Origin: Daucus carota subsp. sativus | Taxonomy: Eukaryota; Streptophyta; Magnoliopsida; Apiales; Apiaceae | NCBI RefSeq assembly: GCF_001625215.2 | Contig: NC_030385.2 | Location: 46,215,598 to 46,279,597 of the forward strand | Direction of reading: 5' to 3' | Length of the DNA: 64,000 nucleotides | Shown: one piece after another, positions 10,557 to 26,636 of the stretch | How positions within the stretch are numbered: position 1 is the stretch's first letter | How the letters are laid out: each line of letters opens with the position of its first letter | Notes under the pieces: model-generated | What the model saw: the letters and a program-made list of their open reading frames with translations, nothing else | Told to the model about the DNA's origin: nothing | Database searches by the model: none | Translations under genes and position numbers: made by a program

Positions 10557-10905
10557 AGTTGGCTAAATTAGAGATTTAAAATCTAAAATATTATGAAAAA
10601 TTTGTTAAACCTGTAGGACAGTGTGATTTGATGGTATTATATTGATCGGCTGTAATTTAAAAATATCATATTATTAATATTTTAAATGATTATGAATATA
10701 ATATATAACTTCAATATATTAATAAATAATTTATAATCTCCTTGAAAATTTCTTCCAGATTAGTAGAAGTTCAACAAAAATAACCACCATCTGATCGACT
10801 ATATTCACGTACAAGATAAATGTAGCGTTGGATTTAAGTTTTTTTAACGTAATCCATATCTATATTTATTTATAACATATAATGTCCTCTATGTTTGGAG
10901 ATGCT
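10557..10905 (+). mobile_element. Diverged, incomplete copy of the Harbinger-type MITE seen at 25399-25792
   Basis: Shares with the better copy GTTGGCTAAATT, AAATTTGTT-AACCTGTA-GACA-TGTG, ATGGTATT and the AT-rich middle, and ends with TTGGAGATGCT. The left terminus is not recognisable and the right half is shortened, so this is an old relic upstream of the membrane-protein gene. Confidence 0.5.
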
Positions 10906-11714
10906 TCCGGTAAAAATGCTCTTGTATACACATTTTTCCGGGACACATGTCTCAAGTTATGTATAAAATATAATTTTATATATTTTTTAATTTTTTTCAA
11001 ATAGTAATTGAAACATAATTTTTTTTCTTGAATAAAAATTATTAAAATATATAAATTATATTTTATAAAAATATGAAATGTGCGCTCATAAATTTGATAT
11101 TAAAAATTATTGTATATTTTGTCCTTTTCTTTTAAAATGTGTACTCCTTCAGTCCTTCTAAACAAAATCTCTATCCTAAAAGTTGGAGATTAATCATGAT
11201 TAATCATCAATTAAATCTTGTTTCGCAGATCATCAAACTGATTATTTATTCAATCATTCAATTAACCCCATTCAATCTAATTAATCTTTGTTCCGCGGTT
11301 TCTAATTAAATCCGATTTCTAATTTTTTACAATATTGAACAAAATAAAAATCACATGGTTTTAAATGATATGTCCCATTGAAAGGAAAAAACAAAGAAAA
11401 CACGAGTGAAAGACACTCGATCTCACAACAACCACTTATGTTCTGTACACCTGTCCACCATATCCACTTATGTCGGTTTATTTTCAAGTTTCAACTAATT
11501 AATAATATTTATTAGATCAGAAATTTACTAATAAATATTTTCATCAATTCCCGTGCTATCTTATAATAAAATGTTATCAAATTCTAACAATAATTTCATT
11601 AAATAAAATTTATATTAAAATATTATTTTATTAAACTTTGAAAAATTATATTTTTTCTCTATTTCAAAATAACAATTATATTGATTTTATATACATATTC
11701 TCTTTTTCCTTTTG
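10906..11714. other. AT-rich intergenic sequence
   Basis: About 800 bp with very low GC. GTACTCCTTCAGTCC near 11149 resembles a Stowaway-type terminus, but no partner end was found. No gene is supported. Confidence 0.4.
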
Positions 11715-11824
11715 CTAATATACGAAGAGGAGAAAATCACGCCATAAAAATCCTAATATACGGGGAGGAGAAAATCACGCCATAAAAATCCTAATATACG
11801 GGGAGAGAAAATCACGCATAAAAT
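11715..11824 (+). repeat. Three tandem copies of a 38-bp unit upstream of LACS8
   Basis: Units start at 11715, 11753 and 11791 with the consensus CTAATATACGGGGAGGAG followed by AAAATCACGCCATAAAAATC. The third copy is slightly shortened. The array ends roughly 110 bases before a TATA-like element of the LACS8 gene, so it lies in the proximal promoter. Confidence 0.85.
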
Positions 11825-11937
11825 CCACAATTATTCATGCGTGGTTCCTCTCGAAAGCAAGAAAACATTATAATATTTTCTTGGTTATTTCAATTTTCAA
11901 GTGAAGACGTGTCCTTCAAATATGCTCTTTCCAGTAC

Positions 11938-11944
11938 TATATAG
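11938..11944 (+). promoter_or_regulatory. TATA-like element of the LACS8 gene
   Basis: TATATAG lies about 30 bases before a likely transcription start near 11970. The downstream leader fits a 5' UTR exon ending at 12045. Positional inference. Confidence 0.4.
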
Positions 11945-12045
11945 CCAATCAGCCATTAAGTAAAGCTGTTTGTATACACAAAGCTTCTGCTACTAGCCCT
12001 TGATTTTCAATCTTCTGGGACACACTTTTTGCTGGGTTTCTGAAG

Positions 12046-12885
12046 GTGATATTTATGTGTTTCTGAATATATTCATGTTTTCTTGAATTTTTATTTATTT
12101 ATTTGTAGTACTAATATCGCATTTATTGTTGTTGTAGTGTTCTTTATTGTTGACGATTGAATCTTTATTGTTCTTGGGGTGTTATGTTGTTGATTGATTA
12201 GGCTGATCAGTGATGACCCATGTTGAGTATTATTGTTTTCTTGATTTTTTGTTTTCTTGATTTTTAGTTGATGGGCTATTGGAGCACTAGAGCTTAAAGT
12301 TGAGAGGAAGGGGAAAGTGAATAGGATAGCAAAGAGCTTAAGATTGCATATTGTTTGTTAGTCATGTTATGTGTTTGAGGAGGGGGTAGAACACTTGCGC
12401 GCCGGGGGGGGGGGGGGGGGGTTTGAACCTCTGTTAAAAATTTCCGACGAGGTTTTATAGAAACAACCAAGTAGGCCAGGAGATTTTGTAAGGGCTGGGG
12501 ACGGGGACGGTTAGAGAGCCACCTGATAGGTTGGGATTTTTATAGCTAGTATTTGGTCCGATTGCTCGTTACTGGTTAACCTCTGTTAATATGTTTTGCT
12601 ATATTATGCAACTTTTGGTGCTGTTCTGCTACTATTCTCGGAACAACAATTTTTTTTCAAGGATTTGCATAATTGACCTTCAATTTCTTTCTTTCTGGCA
12701 TTATTTAAATAATTCAGTTTTTTTAAGCTTGCTAAGTCAGTAAAACATCTTTCATGTGTTTCTAGTGTGTGTAAACATAATGGGGAGAAATTTGTTTTTC
12801 CAGTTACTACTACCAATCAATTAGTTAATTGGTGATGCATTATGATCAGCTGCTCTAATATTACTGACTGTATGGTGCATGCCAG
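12046..12885 (+). other. Probable 5' UTR intron of LACS8
   Basis: The leader exon would end CTGAAG before GTGATATTT at 12046, and a GCATGCCAG acceptor lies at 12885, about 100 bases before the ATG. The intron would be 840 bp and contains an 18-base G run at 12404-12421. Not confirmed; other acceptors are possible. Confidence 0.4.
12404..12421. repeat. Homopolymer G run (18)
   Basis: Eighteen consecutive G in the probable 5' UTR intron of LACS8. The length may be uncertain because of sequencing or assembly. Confidence 0.9.
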
Positions 12886-12987
12886 GAGTTTTATTTGTTC
12901 TGTCACACGGGGACATTACTTGTCAACATAAAAGAAGAGTACACATACTCCAAGACTTTATAGGAAGTTGTTTCAACTCGCCTTTTG

Positions 12988-18682
<5,695 letters not shown>

Positions 18683-18990
18683 AGCCACTGAGTTTGAGCA
18701 TGAGCTCAAATATTTAGACCAGTGAAGCAACTGTCTGATATATATGTCTGGTTGCTTCGAATCTGATCGTTATATTCCACTAATTCCAAGTTCCCTTGGA
18801 CCCTTGCTTTCTGCATGCTTCCTTGTGAAGCAGCAAGATTTGAATCTTCATTAGTACCAGCACTTCTCCAACTTGCTCTGTATTGTATTAAGTTAATTTG
18901 CAAATTCTAGAAATTTTGAATCATATGGAGCAATGAAATCTTCGAACTTCTTATAGGGATCCTATCCATCGTTGTTGTGGATGTTTGTGT

Positions 18991-19224
18991 ACGGCTTCAA
19001 ACCCAGCTTCTGGGTTTATAAGTTAGAAGCACTTATTCGTACCGTTTGTGTAAAAAGTCAAGAAGCACTTATAAAAAGCTAGGAGAATGCTAGCTTTTGT
19101 TTCAGGACTTCTACTTATTTCCCAAACACTTTAATCACTTAAAAGTCGTAATTTGCTTCTAACTTCTATTCCACTTTTTTATTTTAAGCAAAAAAAGCAC
19201 TTATATTAAACTCACCCAAACGGT
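18991..19224 (-). mobile_element. Small MITE-like element, copy B (inverse of 3053-3243)
   Basis: Its reverse complement begins CCGTTTGGGTGAGTTTAA and follows copy A through TTGCTTAAAATAAAAAAG, GAAACAAAAG, ACTTTTTACACAAAC and AGTGCTTCTAACTTATA. It has about 40 bp that copy A lacks. It lies between LACS8 and the SET gene. No clear target duplication. Confidence 0.55.
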
Positions 19225-19647
19225 CCCATTAATGCGTGTGGAACTAATTAAATATTACTAACTAGAATTTGACCAAAAAAATAAAAAAAAATTAGTTACC
19301 TAGCATTATCAATGATATTTTTGTTGATTCTTAGAACTGGATTTGCAGATAAAATATCCAAATTTGATTGAATAATATTTATGTTAAGATCGATTTTCAA
19401 AGTTTAATTGAATTCAAACCCGGAGACTCGGCTCTGCTCCAAAGCAGCAGTATCCGAGTCATTAAAAAAATCATTGGCGCCCTTTATTAAACTATTAAAA
19501 TTAATCACCTTTTTTTATAATTGCTCTAATTAAAATTTCATTTTTCTCCTTTATAGGCTTTATTTTTAATTAAAAATTAAAAATAATATCTATATTTATC
19601 TATTGTTCATCCACGAGATAAGGCTTCACAACCTCTGCTCTACGGCC
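19225..19647 (+). promoter_or_regulatory. Upstream region of the SET gene
   Basis: About 420 bp, AT-rich, running into the leader of the SET-domain gene. No strong TATA element stands out; a TTTTTAATTAAAAATTAAAAA stretch (19561-19581) precedes the leader. Nothing else was seen. Confidence 0.3.
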
Positions 19648-20165
19648 ATGGCAGAAGCTTCAAGAATCTTGCAAACCACACTGATCTCTACTTTCACACA
19701 AAGCCCATATCAAAAACACAAAACTTTTGCCTACCCATCTTCTCAGAAGCTCATAAAACGAGTCACAACTCGGTGCTTGGCCACCACTACCGATGAAGAA
19801 ACCAAGAAAAGAGCTTCAGGTGGGTTTGAAAATATAACATGGGGTTGTGAGATGGATTCTCCGGAGAATGCTTCGGGGCTGCAGAAGTGGTTGTATAGTT
19901 CGGGGTTGCCTGCCCAGAAGATGGGGATTGAGAAGGTTGAAGTTGGGGAGAGAGGGCTTGTGGCTCTTACGAATATCAGGAGAGGGGAGAAGTTGCTGTT
20001 TGTGCCGCCTTCTTTGTTTATTACTGCTGACTCGGTACTGTTCTTTTCTAGTAGTTGTCGTTGTGTGTGTGTGAATGTGTGTGTGCGCGCCCGAGAAAGG
20101 ATCAAACGATAGTGTGTGTGTGTGTGTGTGTGTGAGGGAGAGAAAGAGAGAAGGATCAGATGATA

Positions 20166-20208
<43 letters not shown>

Positions 20209-20273
20209 GAGAGAGATCAAATGAGACAGAGGGAAAGGAAGTAAGTGGGAGAGAGAAGGATCAAATGATAGCA

Positions 20274-20319
<46 letters not shown>

Positions 20320-20919
20320 GAGTGATAGAGATAAGTGTGTGTTTGAGAGAGAGATAGATCAAATGAGAGGATTGAGTTTGTGTTTCTGTTGGGTGGCAAT
20401 TTTTGTATACTGTGCGCACCTTTGTTGTAGGGGATAAAGATCAAATTGTATTTTTCGAATTGTTTTGCACGACTTTGTAATCCTGTGGCCATGTAATGTT
20501 TGTAGATTTTTGAATAGTGAGAGAATTGTTGGTTGGCATCTGCTGATTCGGGTTTTGAGAGTTGGTCAATTAGATTAGGAGATGTCTTGAGTTTAAATAC
20601 TCCTTGATCCGGGCTTATTATAAATACACTTCTTATTTAATGTCTACTAGCCCTATATATATAATACATACACCCCCATATATATACACAACTATACATA
20701 GATTAAAATACACTTCTATCCTGAAACTGAATGTATTTAAATTTATTGATAACATGTAGATAAGTTTTTCGCTTCTGTTTCCTTTCTCTATCACTGATAT
20801 TCTCAAATCAGAGACACCTTTATTTCGTTTGTTGCTCCTAAAAATTGTGGAATGTCAATGCTAAGCGGGATTTTATGGTCCAGTCTACTTGTGGGAGTAA
20901 AGGGGGGAAAGAAGGGGTT

Positions 20920-20950
<31 letters not shown>

Positions 20951-22110
20951 GGGGGTATAAGATCCACTTATCTAAAGGCAGCATAACAGGAATTTTCAGG
21001 TTATTGGTAGCATACTCATAGTTAAATCGCATGCAATATTTGTTTATCAGAGATATGGCAGTTTGTAAGATGTTCCTGTCTGTATGTATCCTGAGTTGCC
21101 TTAATTTTGTAATGGTTTTCCTGATAGATATAGTGCAGCGCCATGTGGAACCTATTTTTCCAGTTGTCATATGAGGATAACTTTAAATTTCTTCTTTTAA
21201 AGGTTGCTATATGACTTCAAGATTAAATGTGCTATTCCCATCCCTAATGTTTAATAGAAAAAATGAAAAGCTGTGTATGTGATATCAATTTTAAATGTCT
21301 ATAGCTCATCCTGTTTCTTTTTTGTAACTGCGAATTGTGATTTCCTCTACCATACCCCTGTGGCCTTCTCGTGTTTCACTACTGTTTGAGCCATAAAGGC
21401 GCTTCTTTTTCTTTGATCTAAAGTTAATGAATTAATTTGAGCATCAGAAACTAATTACATATGTTGGAGGCAGTAAGCTAATTGTACACTATATTATTTG
21501 CACTTGTTGCCTGTCAGGAATGGAGTTGTCCAGAAGTTGGTGATATCTTAAAGAGGGAAAATGTGCCGGACTGGCCACTTCTCGCAACCTACCTGATCAG
21601 TGAGGCTAGTCTGAAAGATTCCTCAAGATGGATTAATTATATCTCTGCCTTGCCAAGACAGCCTTACTCACTTTTATATTGGTGAGGCTTGTTCGTCAGT
21701 GTTTTCACATGATATGGTTGTTCTGTTCCATTTAGGGTCTGTGCTCAGGAGTTTTTGCCACAGTGCTTCTATTTCATTTCAGGACTCCTTCTGAGCTAGA
21801 TCGATATCTGGAAGCATCACAGATACGAGAGAGGGCAATTGAAAGGATTAATGGGGTCACTGGAACGTAAGGCTTGGTTAATTTGATACATCTGTAGAAA
21901 GTGTGGCAGTTATTGTATTTAAATTTACCAATTTCTGGTAAAGATTAAGTTTAGCGTGAAAATTATGTTATAACAACCAGCTAAAAATCTCTTTAATATG
22001 ATATGCAGGTATAATGACTTGCGACGACGGATATTTTCCAAATATCCTAATCTATTTCCTGAAGCGGTATACTCTCTTATGGCTGACTAGTTTCACTTTC
22101 CACTTATCGC

Positions 22111-22141
<31 letters not shown>

Positions 22142-24927
22142 AAAAACTTGTAGTCTAGATTTGCTGTTGTTTGAACAAATCTAAATAGCAAGTATTTTGT
22201 AGAAAGTTGCATTATGCTTCTTGTCCCTTAAATATAAGGACGACACCAGTTTGACACTAAATACAAACTAACACCTGAGGCACACTCTACCAGTGTCAGT
22301 AAATCTTAAGGTATCATCTGCATGAGAATATCTTACAGTAAATTAACTTGCCCTTAATTCTTGATGTTTCAACAAGTACTGATAACACTAAAAATGCTTA
22401 AGAAATGCTTAAGACGTTCTTCACTAATTTAGGAAATATAGAAAGGCACCACCATAATCCTGCACCAGCAGAAATTTTTTTACATTTTTATTACTCCTAA
22501 TCGGTTCAATGTTTATGAATTCATCCTTTTCTTGCAACTCATTAATAAAGTCCGGAATCTAATGATATATGTACATACCATATTGGTAAATGTTTAGGTA
22601 CATCCTTCTAGAATGTATTCCTAATCGCATTTTATAAATTTATATGCTGAGGTTCAATCCCATTAAAATTGCTTTATGGATTGCAGGTGTACAATATGGA
22701 GACCTTCAAGTGGTCATTTGGCATTCTTTTCTCACGCTTGGTGAGTTTTACTAGCAGTTTATACTTGCCTGCTTGGTCTATGTTCTCAAGTATATATCTC
22801 GTCCAAAGCTCATGGCTATGATATACTGATATGTATGAATGCACAATTGATCAATTTTCTTGTCAATAAATTTCTTCGGCGTGATGCATAGAAGTGCACA
22901 ACCTCATTCACTTGTTCCTCTATATTACCAATACATTGTTGTATAGTATTTATTTTTGGAAACAGTGAATACATTATCTTTAGTTACATGATTTAGTATT
23001 TCCATTATCTTTTGATTATTTTTGCTTAGCTTGGGCTAAACTCAATGTGCCTGGAGTTGGGGCTGTAACATATTAAATGTATGTGGAAAGATATAGTTTG
23101 AGAGAGGGGGGCATAGGCCATTAAGATATTAGGATGACATTTAAAAATTCATTTGTAAATGGCTGCAGGTCAGATTGCCCTCAATGGATGGAAGGGTTGC
23201 ATTGGTTCCTTGGGCAGATATGCTAAACCACAGTTGTGAGGTACAGTGTATAAAAATTCTGTCATCATATAGTCTTATTGTTAAGCATACATCAGTATGC
23301 TGAGCTTTAACTAGAAATTTGCATTTGAACTGTTCAGGTGGAAACATTTTTGGATTATGACAGGTCATCCCAAGGAGTTGTCTTTACAACTGATCGGCCG
23401 TATCAGCCAGGTGAGCAGGTACATGACTTCCTTTAGATATTTAATTTTTTATCTATTGCAGCTGCAACAAATTCTATGCTGCAATGCAGAAAGTTGCAGT
23501 TACAAAGGGTTGAAGTTGTCATCATAAATTTACCGCATGTCTATATGCAGGTTTTCATATCATATGGCAAAAAATCTAACGGAGACCTATTGCTATCATA
23601 CGGATTTGTTCCAAGGGAGGGCACAAATCCCACCGATTCGGTAGAGTTATCATTTTCACTTAAGAAATCCGACAAATGTTACAAGGAGAAGTTAGAGGCT
23701 CTTAAGAAGCATGGTCTCTCGACGTGAGTGTTACTGATATGAATGCAGACTATATGAGCTGGAAAAGTTATAGTTCCTGTGGTCCATTTTATATCTATTA
23801 TCTAAAAAGGTTATGCTTTCCTTCATTTGGCTCTTATATGTCACATACTTGTAACAGACCTCAATGTTTTCCTTTACAAATCACTGGCTGGCCTCTGGAG
23901 TTAATGGCATATGCATATTTAGCTGTCAGCCCCCCAAGTCTGAACAAACAATTTGAAGAGGTTTGTATTACTTGTTTAGTAAAATTCTCATCGCCCAGAT
24001 ATGATTTCTCAATTTTACACATGATCAACAGATGGCTGCTGCTGCATCGAATAAGACAAAAAAGAAGGATTTGAGATATCCTGAACTAGAAGAACAGGCA
24101 CTGCAATATATTTTGGATAGTTGTGAGTCCAGCATATCAAAGTACAGCAAGTTCCTTCAGGTAACATATGTCTATTGTTTACTCTTGACATAGCTTTAGG
24201 GCTGAAAAGTTAAAAACTAGTATGGGTTTAGGGTTTAGGGTTTCTATTTTGTTATTAGGAAGAATAATACGACGAAGTTCACTAAAAATTCTTGTTTCAT
24301 TGCTGAATTCCCGACAGGCAAGTGGGTCGATGGATTTGGATGTGACATCTCCAAAGCAACTCAGCCGAAAATTGTTCTTGAAACAGCTGGCTGTAGACTT
24401 GTCTACGAGTGAACGAAGGATACTATATCGTGCACAATATGTAAGGATTTACCTCCTTTTCTTTTTCTAATTTTTGGCAAAGCAAATTATAGGCCTGACC
24501 TCTAAGTAAAGATAAAAAATAATACTTGAGCTGGAAGCTCTCGGTACTGAGAATTTCTTTCTTATCCTAATGGAACAACCTTCACTATGCACTTTCACCA
24601 GAGTAATATTTGCATTATAGCCTGATCCCTCTCCGTGCTTCATCAGTTTTCTGGCCATTGGCATCGGCAACTATGACAGCACAAACTATGAATGTTGCTG
24701 TTTCTCTTTCATCTCATTATCATCTTCTTGATGAATTAATGCTCAATAAAGTAATAATCTTAGTAAAATTATAATGTATTCAGAAGGAGATTTATTAATT
24801 TTTTAACCAATTTTTTTTTTTTTGGATGATTCAGATACTGAGAAGGAGATTAAGGGATATAAGGAGTGGAGAACTGAAAGCTCTCAAACTCTTCGACGGA
24901 TTCAGAAATTTTTTCAAATCGGATTAA
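19648..24927 (+). CDS. Plastid-type SET-domain protein, Rubisco LSMT-like methyltransferase family
   Basis: Twelve exons give 506 residues: 19648-20034, 21518-21681, 21783-21866, 22009-22066, 22687-22740, 23169-23240, 23338-23418, 23551-23723, 23858-23960, 24032-24160, 24318-24440, 24835-24927. The Ser/Thr-rich, acid-poor first 50 residues look like a chloroplast transit peptide. A split SET domain follows, with GRVALVPWADMLNHS (NHS at 269-271) and the catalytic-type tyrosine in FISYGKKSNGDLLLSYGF (Tyr 305 and Tyr 317). The rest fits the Rubisco-LSMT substrate-binding domain. Members methylate lysines in plastid proteins such as the Rubisco large subunit or aldolase. This one belongs to the less-studied Rubisco methyltransferase family rather than LSMT itself or PTAC14, whose sequences differ. 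The substrate is unknown. Intron 1 is 1.5 kb with microsatellites. Confidence 0.88.
20112..20204 (+). repeat. (TG)n microsatellites in intron 1 of the SET gene
   Basis: Two TG runs (about 20112-20134 and 20169-20204) are separated by GAGGGAGAGAAAGAGAG. The whole region 20060-20360 is purine- and GT-rich. Confidence 0.9.
20277..20314 (+). repeat. (GA)n microsatellite in intron 1 of the SET gene
   Basis: Pure AG run of about 36 bases. Its complement makes the serine/leucine frames seen on the other strand. Confidence 0.9.
20934..20955. repeat. Homopolymer G run (22)
   Basis: Follows a short TG repeat in intron 1 of the SET gene. Possible assembly-length uncertainty. Confidence 0.9.
22110..22146. 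repeat. Homopolymer C run (22) followed by A run (15)
   Basis: Lies in intron 4 of the SET gene, just behind the donor at 22067. C22 then A15 is unusual and could mark a polymorphic or poorly resolved spot. Confidence 0.9.
24224..24243 (+). repeat. Short interstitial telomere-like repeat
   Basis: GGGTTTA occurs nearly three times in tandem inside intron 10 of the SET gene, matching the plant telomere unit TTTAGGG. It may be a telo-box-like element or a repair scar. Confidence 0.8.
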
Positions 24928-25398
24928 GGGATTATAAGTGTTATAGTTTCATACAAATGTCGGGGCAGATAATGCCTGATTCAGTTTGCTCAGAAGGCAT
25001 GTTGTATCCTTCCAAATGTAAAGCTTAGGTGAATACTAAAAGGAGCTGAAACTCATGTTATCCAACATATATCTGTGCCACGTTTAGACAGGTGAAAGTT
25101 GCAACTTACAGTGTTGACAGTGCAAGTTTAAAGAGGTGAAAGTTGCGACTTACACTTTTGTGATACTTTTTAAATTTTTCCCAGGACTTACCCAAAAAAT
25201 GCTGTAAAATTAAGCTTGAAATGGCATCTAAAATTCGTTTAGAGATATAAAATTCAATCATATCTTAAAATAAGAGGATAAGGTGATTTTGAAAGATCTT
25301 TTCATTATAAGTATTCAATTCGGATTTTAAAAAATGTATCATTTGTGAAAGACATTATAGAGAAGTCGGACAGGGGAAAAGTAAAAGGTGGGTTGTTA
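24928..25398. other. 3' flank of the SET gene
   Basis: About 470 bp of probable 3' UTR and AT-rich spacer. GGTGAAAGTTGC-ACTTACA occurs twice (25091 and 25135), a short direct repeat. TTA at 25396-25398 is the left target duplication of the next element. Confidence 0.4.
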
Positions 25399-25792
25399 GA
25401 GCATCTCCAATGGCGTTGTCTATAATCGTTGGCTAAATTGGACCTGTAGCGCATTATGTAAAATTTGTTGAACCTGTAAGACATTGTGCTTCGATGGTAT
25501 TGGCTATATTGGATGACTATAATTTGAAAATAGCATGTTATTAATGTTTAGATTGTTATAAATAGAATATATCAGTTTAATATGGTAATAAATGATGTGT
25601 AATCACCCTACAGATTTCTTACAGGTCTGTAGAGGTTCGACAAATTTAGCCATCCATAGGAGGTTGGCTAAATTTATAGACAACAGGTCACTATGGTTGG
25701 AGTGTGAACTTTTGAAGTGGTTGGCTAAATTTTTTATTTTTGGCATGACAACTCATCTTTTAGCCAAGGGGTCTTCATGGTTGGAGATGCTC
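25399..25792. mobile_element. PIF/Harbinger-type MITE with TTA target duplication
   Basis: A 394-bp element bounded by GAGCATCTCCAATGG on the left and its inverse CCATGGTTGGAGATGCTC-like end on the right, flanked by TTA on both sides (25396-25398 and 25793-25795). A 3-bp TWA-type duplication with GAGCATCTCCAA ends fits the Harbinger MITEs common in plants. No transposase. It carries internal GTTGGCTAAATT repeats in both orientations. A diverged copy is at 10557-10905. Confidence 0.8.
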
Positions 25793-25795
25793 TTA

Positions 25796-26346
25796 TCAGC
25801 CTTGTAGGTTGAAGCTGGATTGAAACGAGGAGAAGTAACATATCTTGCGGCCTAAGCTTGGGCAATCTAAGAAAAACTTTGATGTTATAGCTATAAATTC
25901 ACTAATTTTTTTTTTCTCTTTTCAACTATTTTATACATATTTTTTAATTTTTATGCCCAATTCATCCAATAAGAAATGGGAGGGACGGAGGGAGTACTAT
26001 TTTATGGAGGTGAGATACAATTTGTTTGATGGGTTCAATTTTGACTTTTGTAAAAATGAAAAATATAAAAGCTATAGATAAGATATTTTTAATATTAATC
26101 CATATAAAAGTTAACAGGATTGTTTATAATAATATCCATGCATAACTGAAATTCTAGTAACGGATTTTCTTTTCTTTCTTCTTCCGTTATAAAAGGAATA
26201 TAATAATATTATAATATCAGATATTATCTCAGGAATATCAGATTCCGGCGGTTACACACCGCTGATGCTTATATATTCGGTGTGCATTCTGGCAATAGCA
26301 GAGAAAAAAGGCATTTAGTTGGGTCAAAAATCGGGTCAATTTGTTA
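25796..26346. promoter_or_regulatory. Spacer and upstream region of the IGP synthase gene
   Basis: About 550 bp, AT-rich. GGGAGGGACGGAGGGAGTA at about 25978-25996 resembles the right end of a Stowaway-type MITE, but the matching left end was not found. The last 100 bases are the probable leader of the IGP synthase gene. Confidence 0.4.
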
Positions 26347-26597
26347 ATGGAAGCGTTGAGAGCAAACCCAACTGGCCTCAGGGTCTCTCCATTACATCTC
26401 AAGCCTAGTTTACACAAATCAGCTGCACTCATTCGATTTCCCAGGTCAATTGGTTACATTTCTGGAGGGATTTATTACTCTTCTAAGCTCCCAATGCGTA
26501 GCTCTGTTCGAGCTCAACAGGTCCTCTCTCTCTCTCTCTCCCCCCCTCTCTCCCTCCCCCCCTCCCCCCCTCTCTCTCTCCCCCTCTTTCCCTCCCT

Positions 26598-26636
<39 letters not shown>

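Noticed and set aside
11149-11163. Stowaway-like left end GTACTCCTTCAGTCC
   Set aside because: No partner end; too degenerate to call.
11715-11824. CRISPR-like array
   Set aside because: Direct 38-bp tandem units without spacers in a plant nuclear promoter; not a CRISPR.
12985-12987. Upstream TTG start for LACS8
   Set aside because: An ATG follows at once, and nuclear plant genes rarely start at TTG.
20217-20492. Ser/Leu-repeat frame in intron 1 of the SET gene
   Set aside because: Antisense of the (GA)n repeat; not conserved coding sequence.
25978-25996. Stowaway-type right terminus GGGAGGGACGGAGGGAGTA
   Set aside because: No matching left end or TA pair found within a few hundred bases, so only a possible relic.
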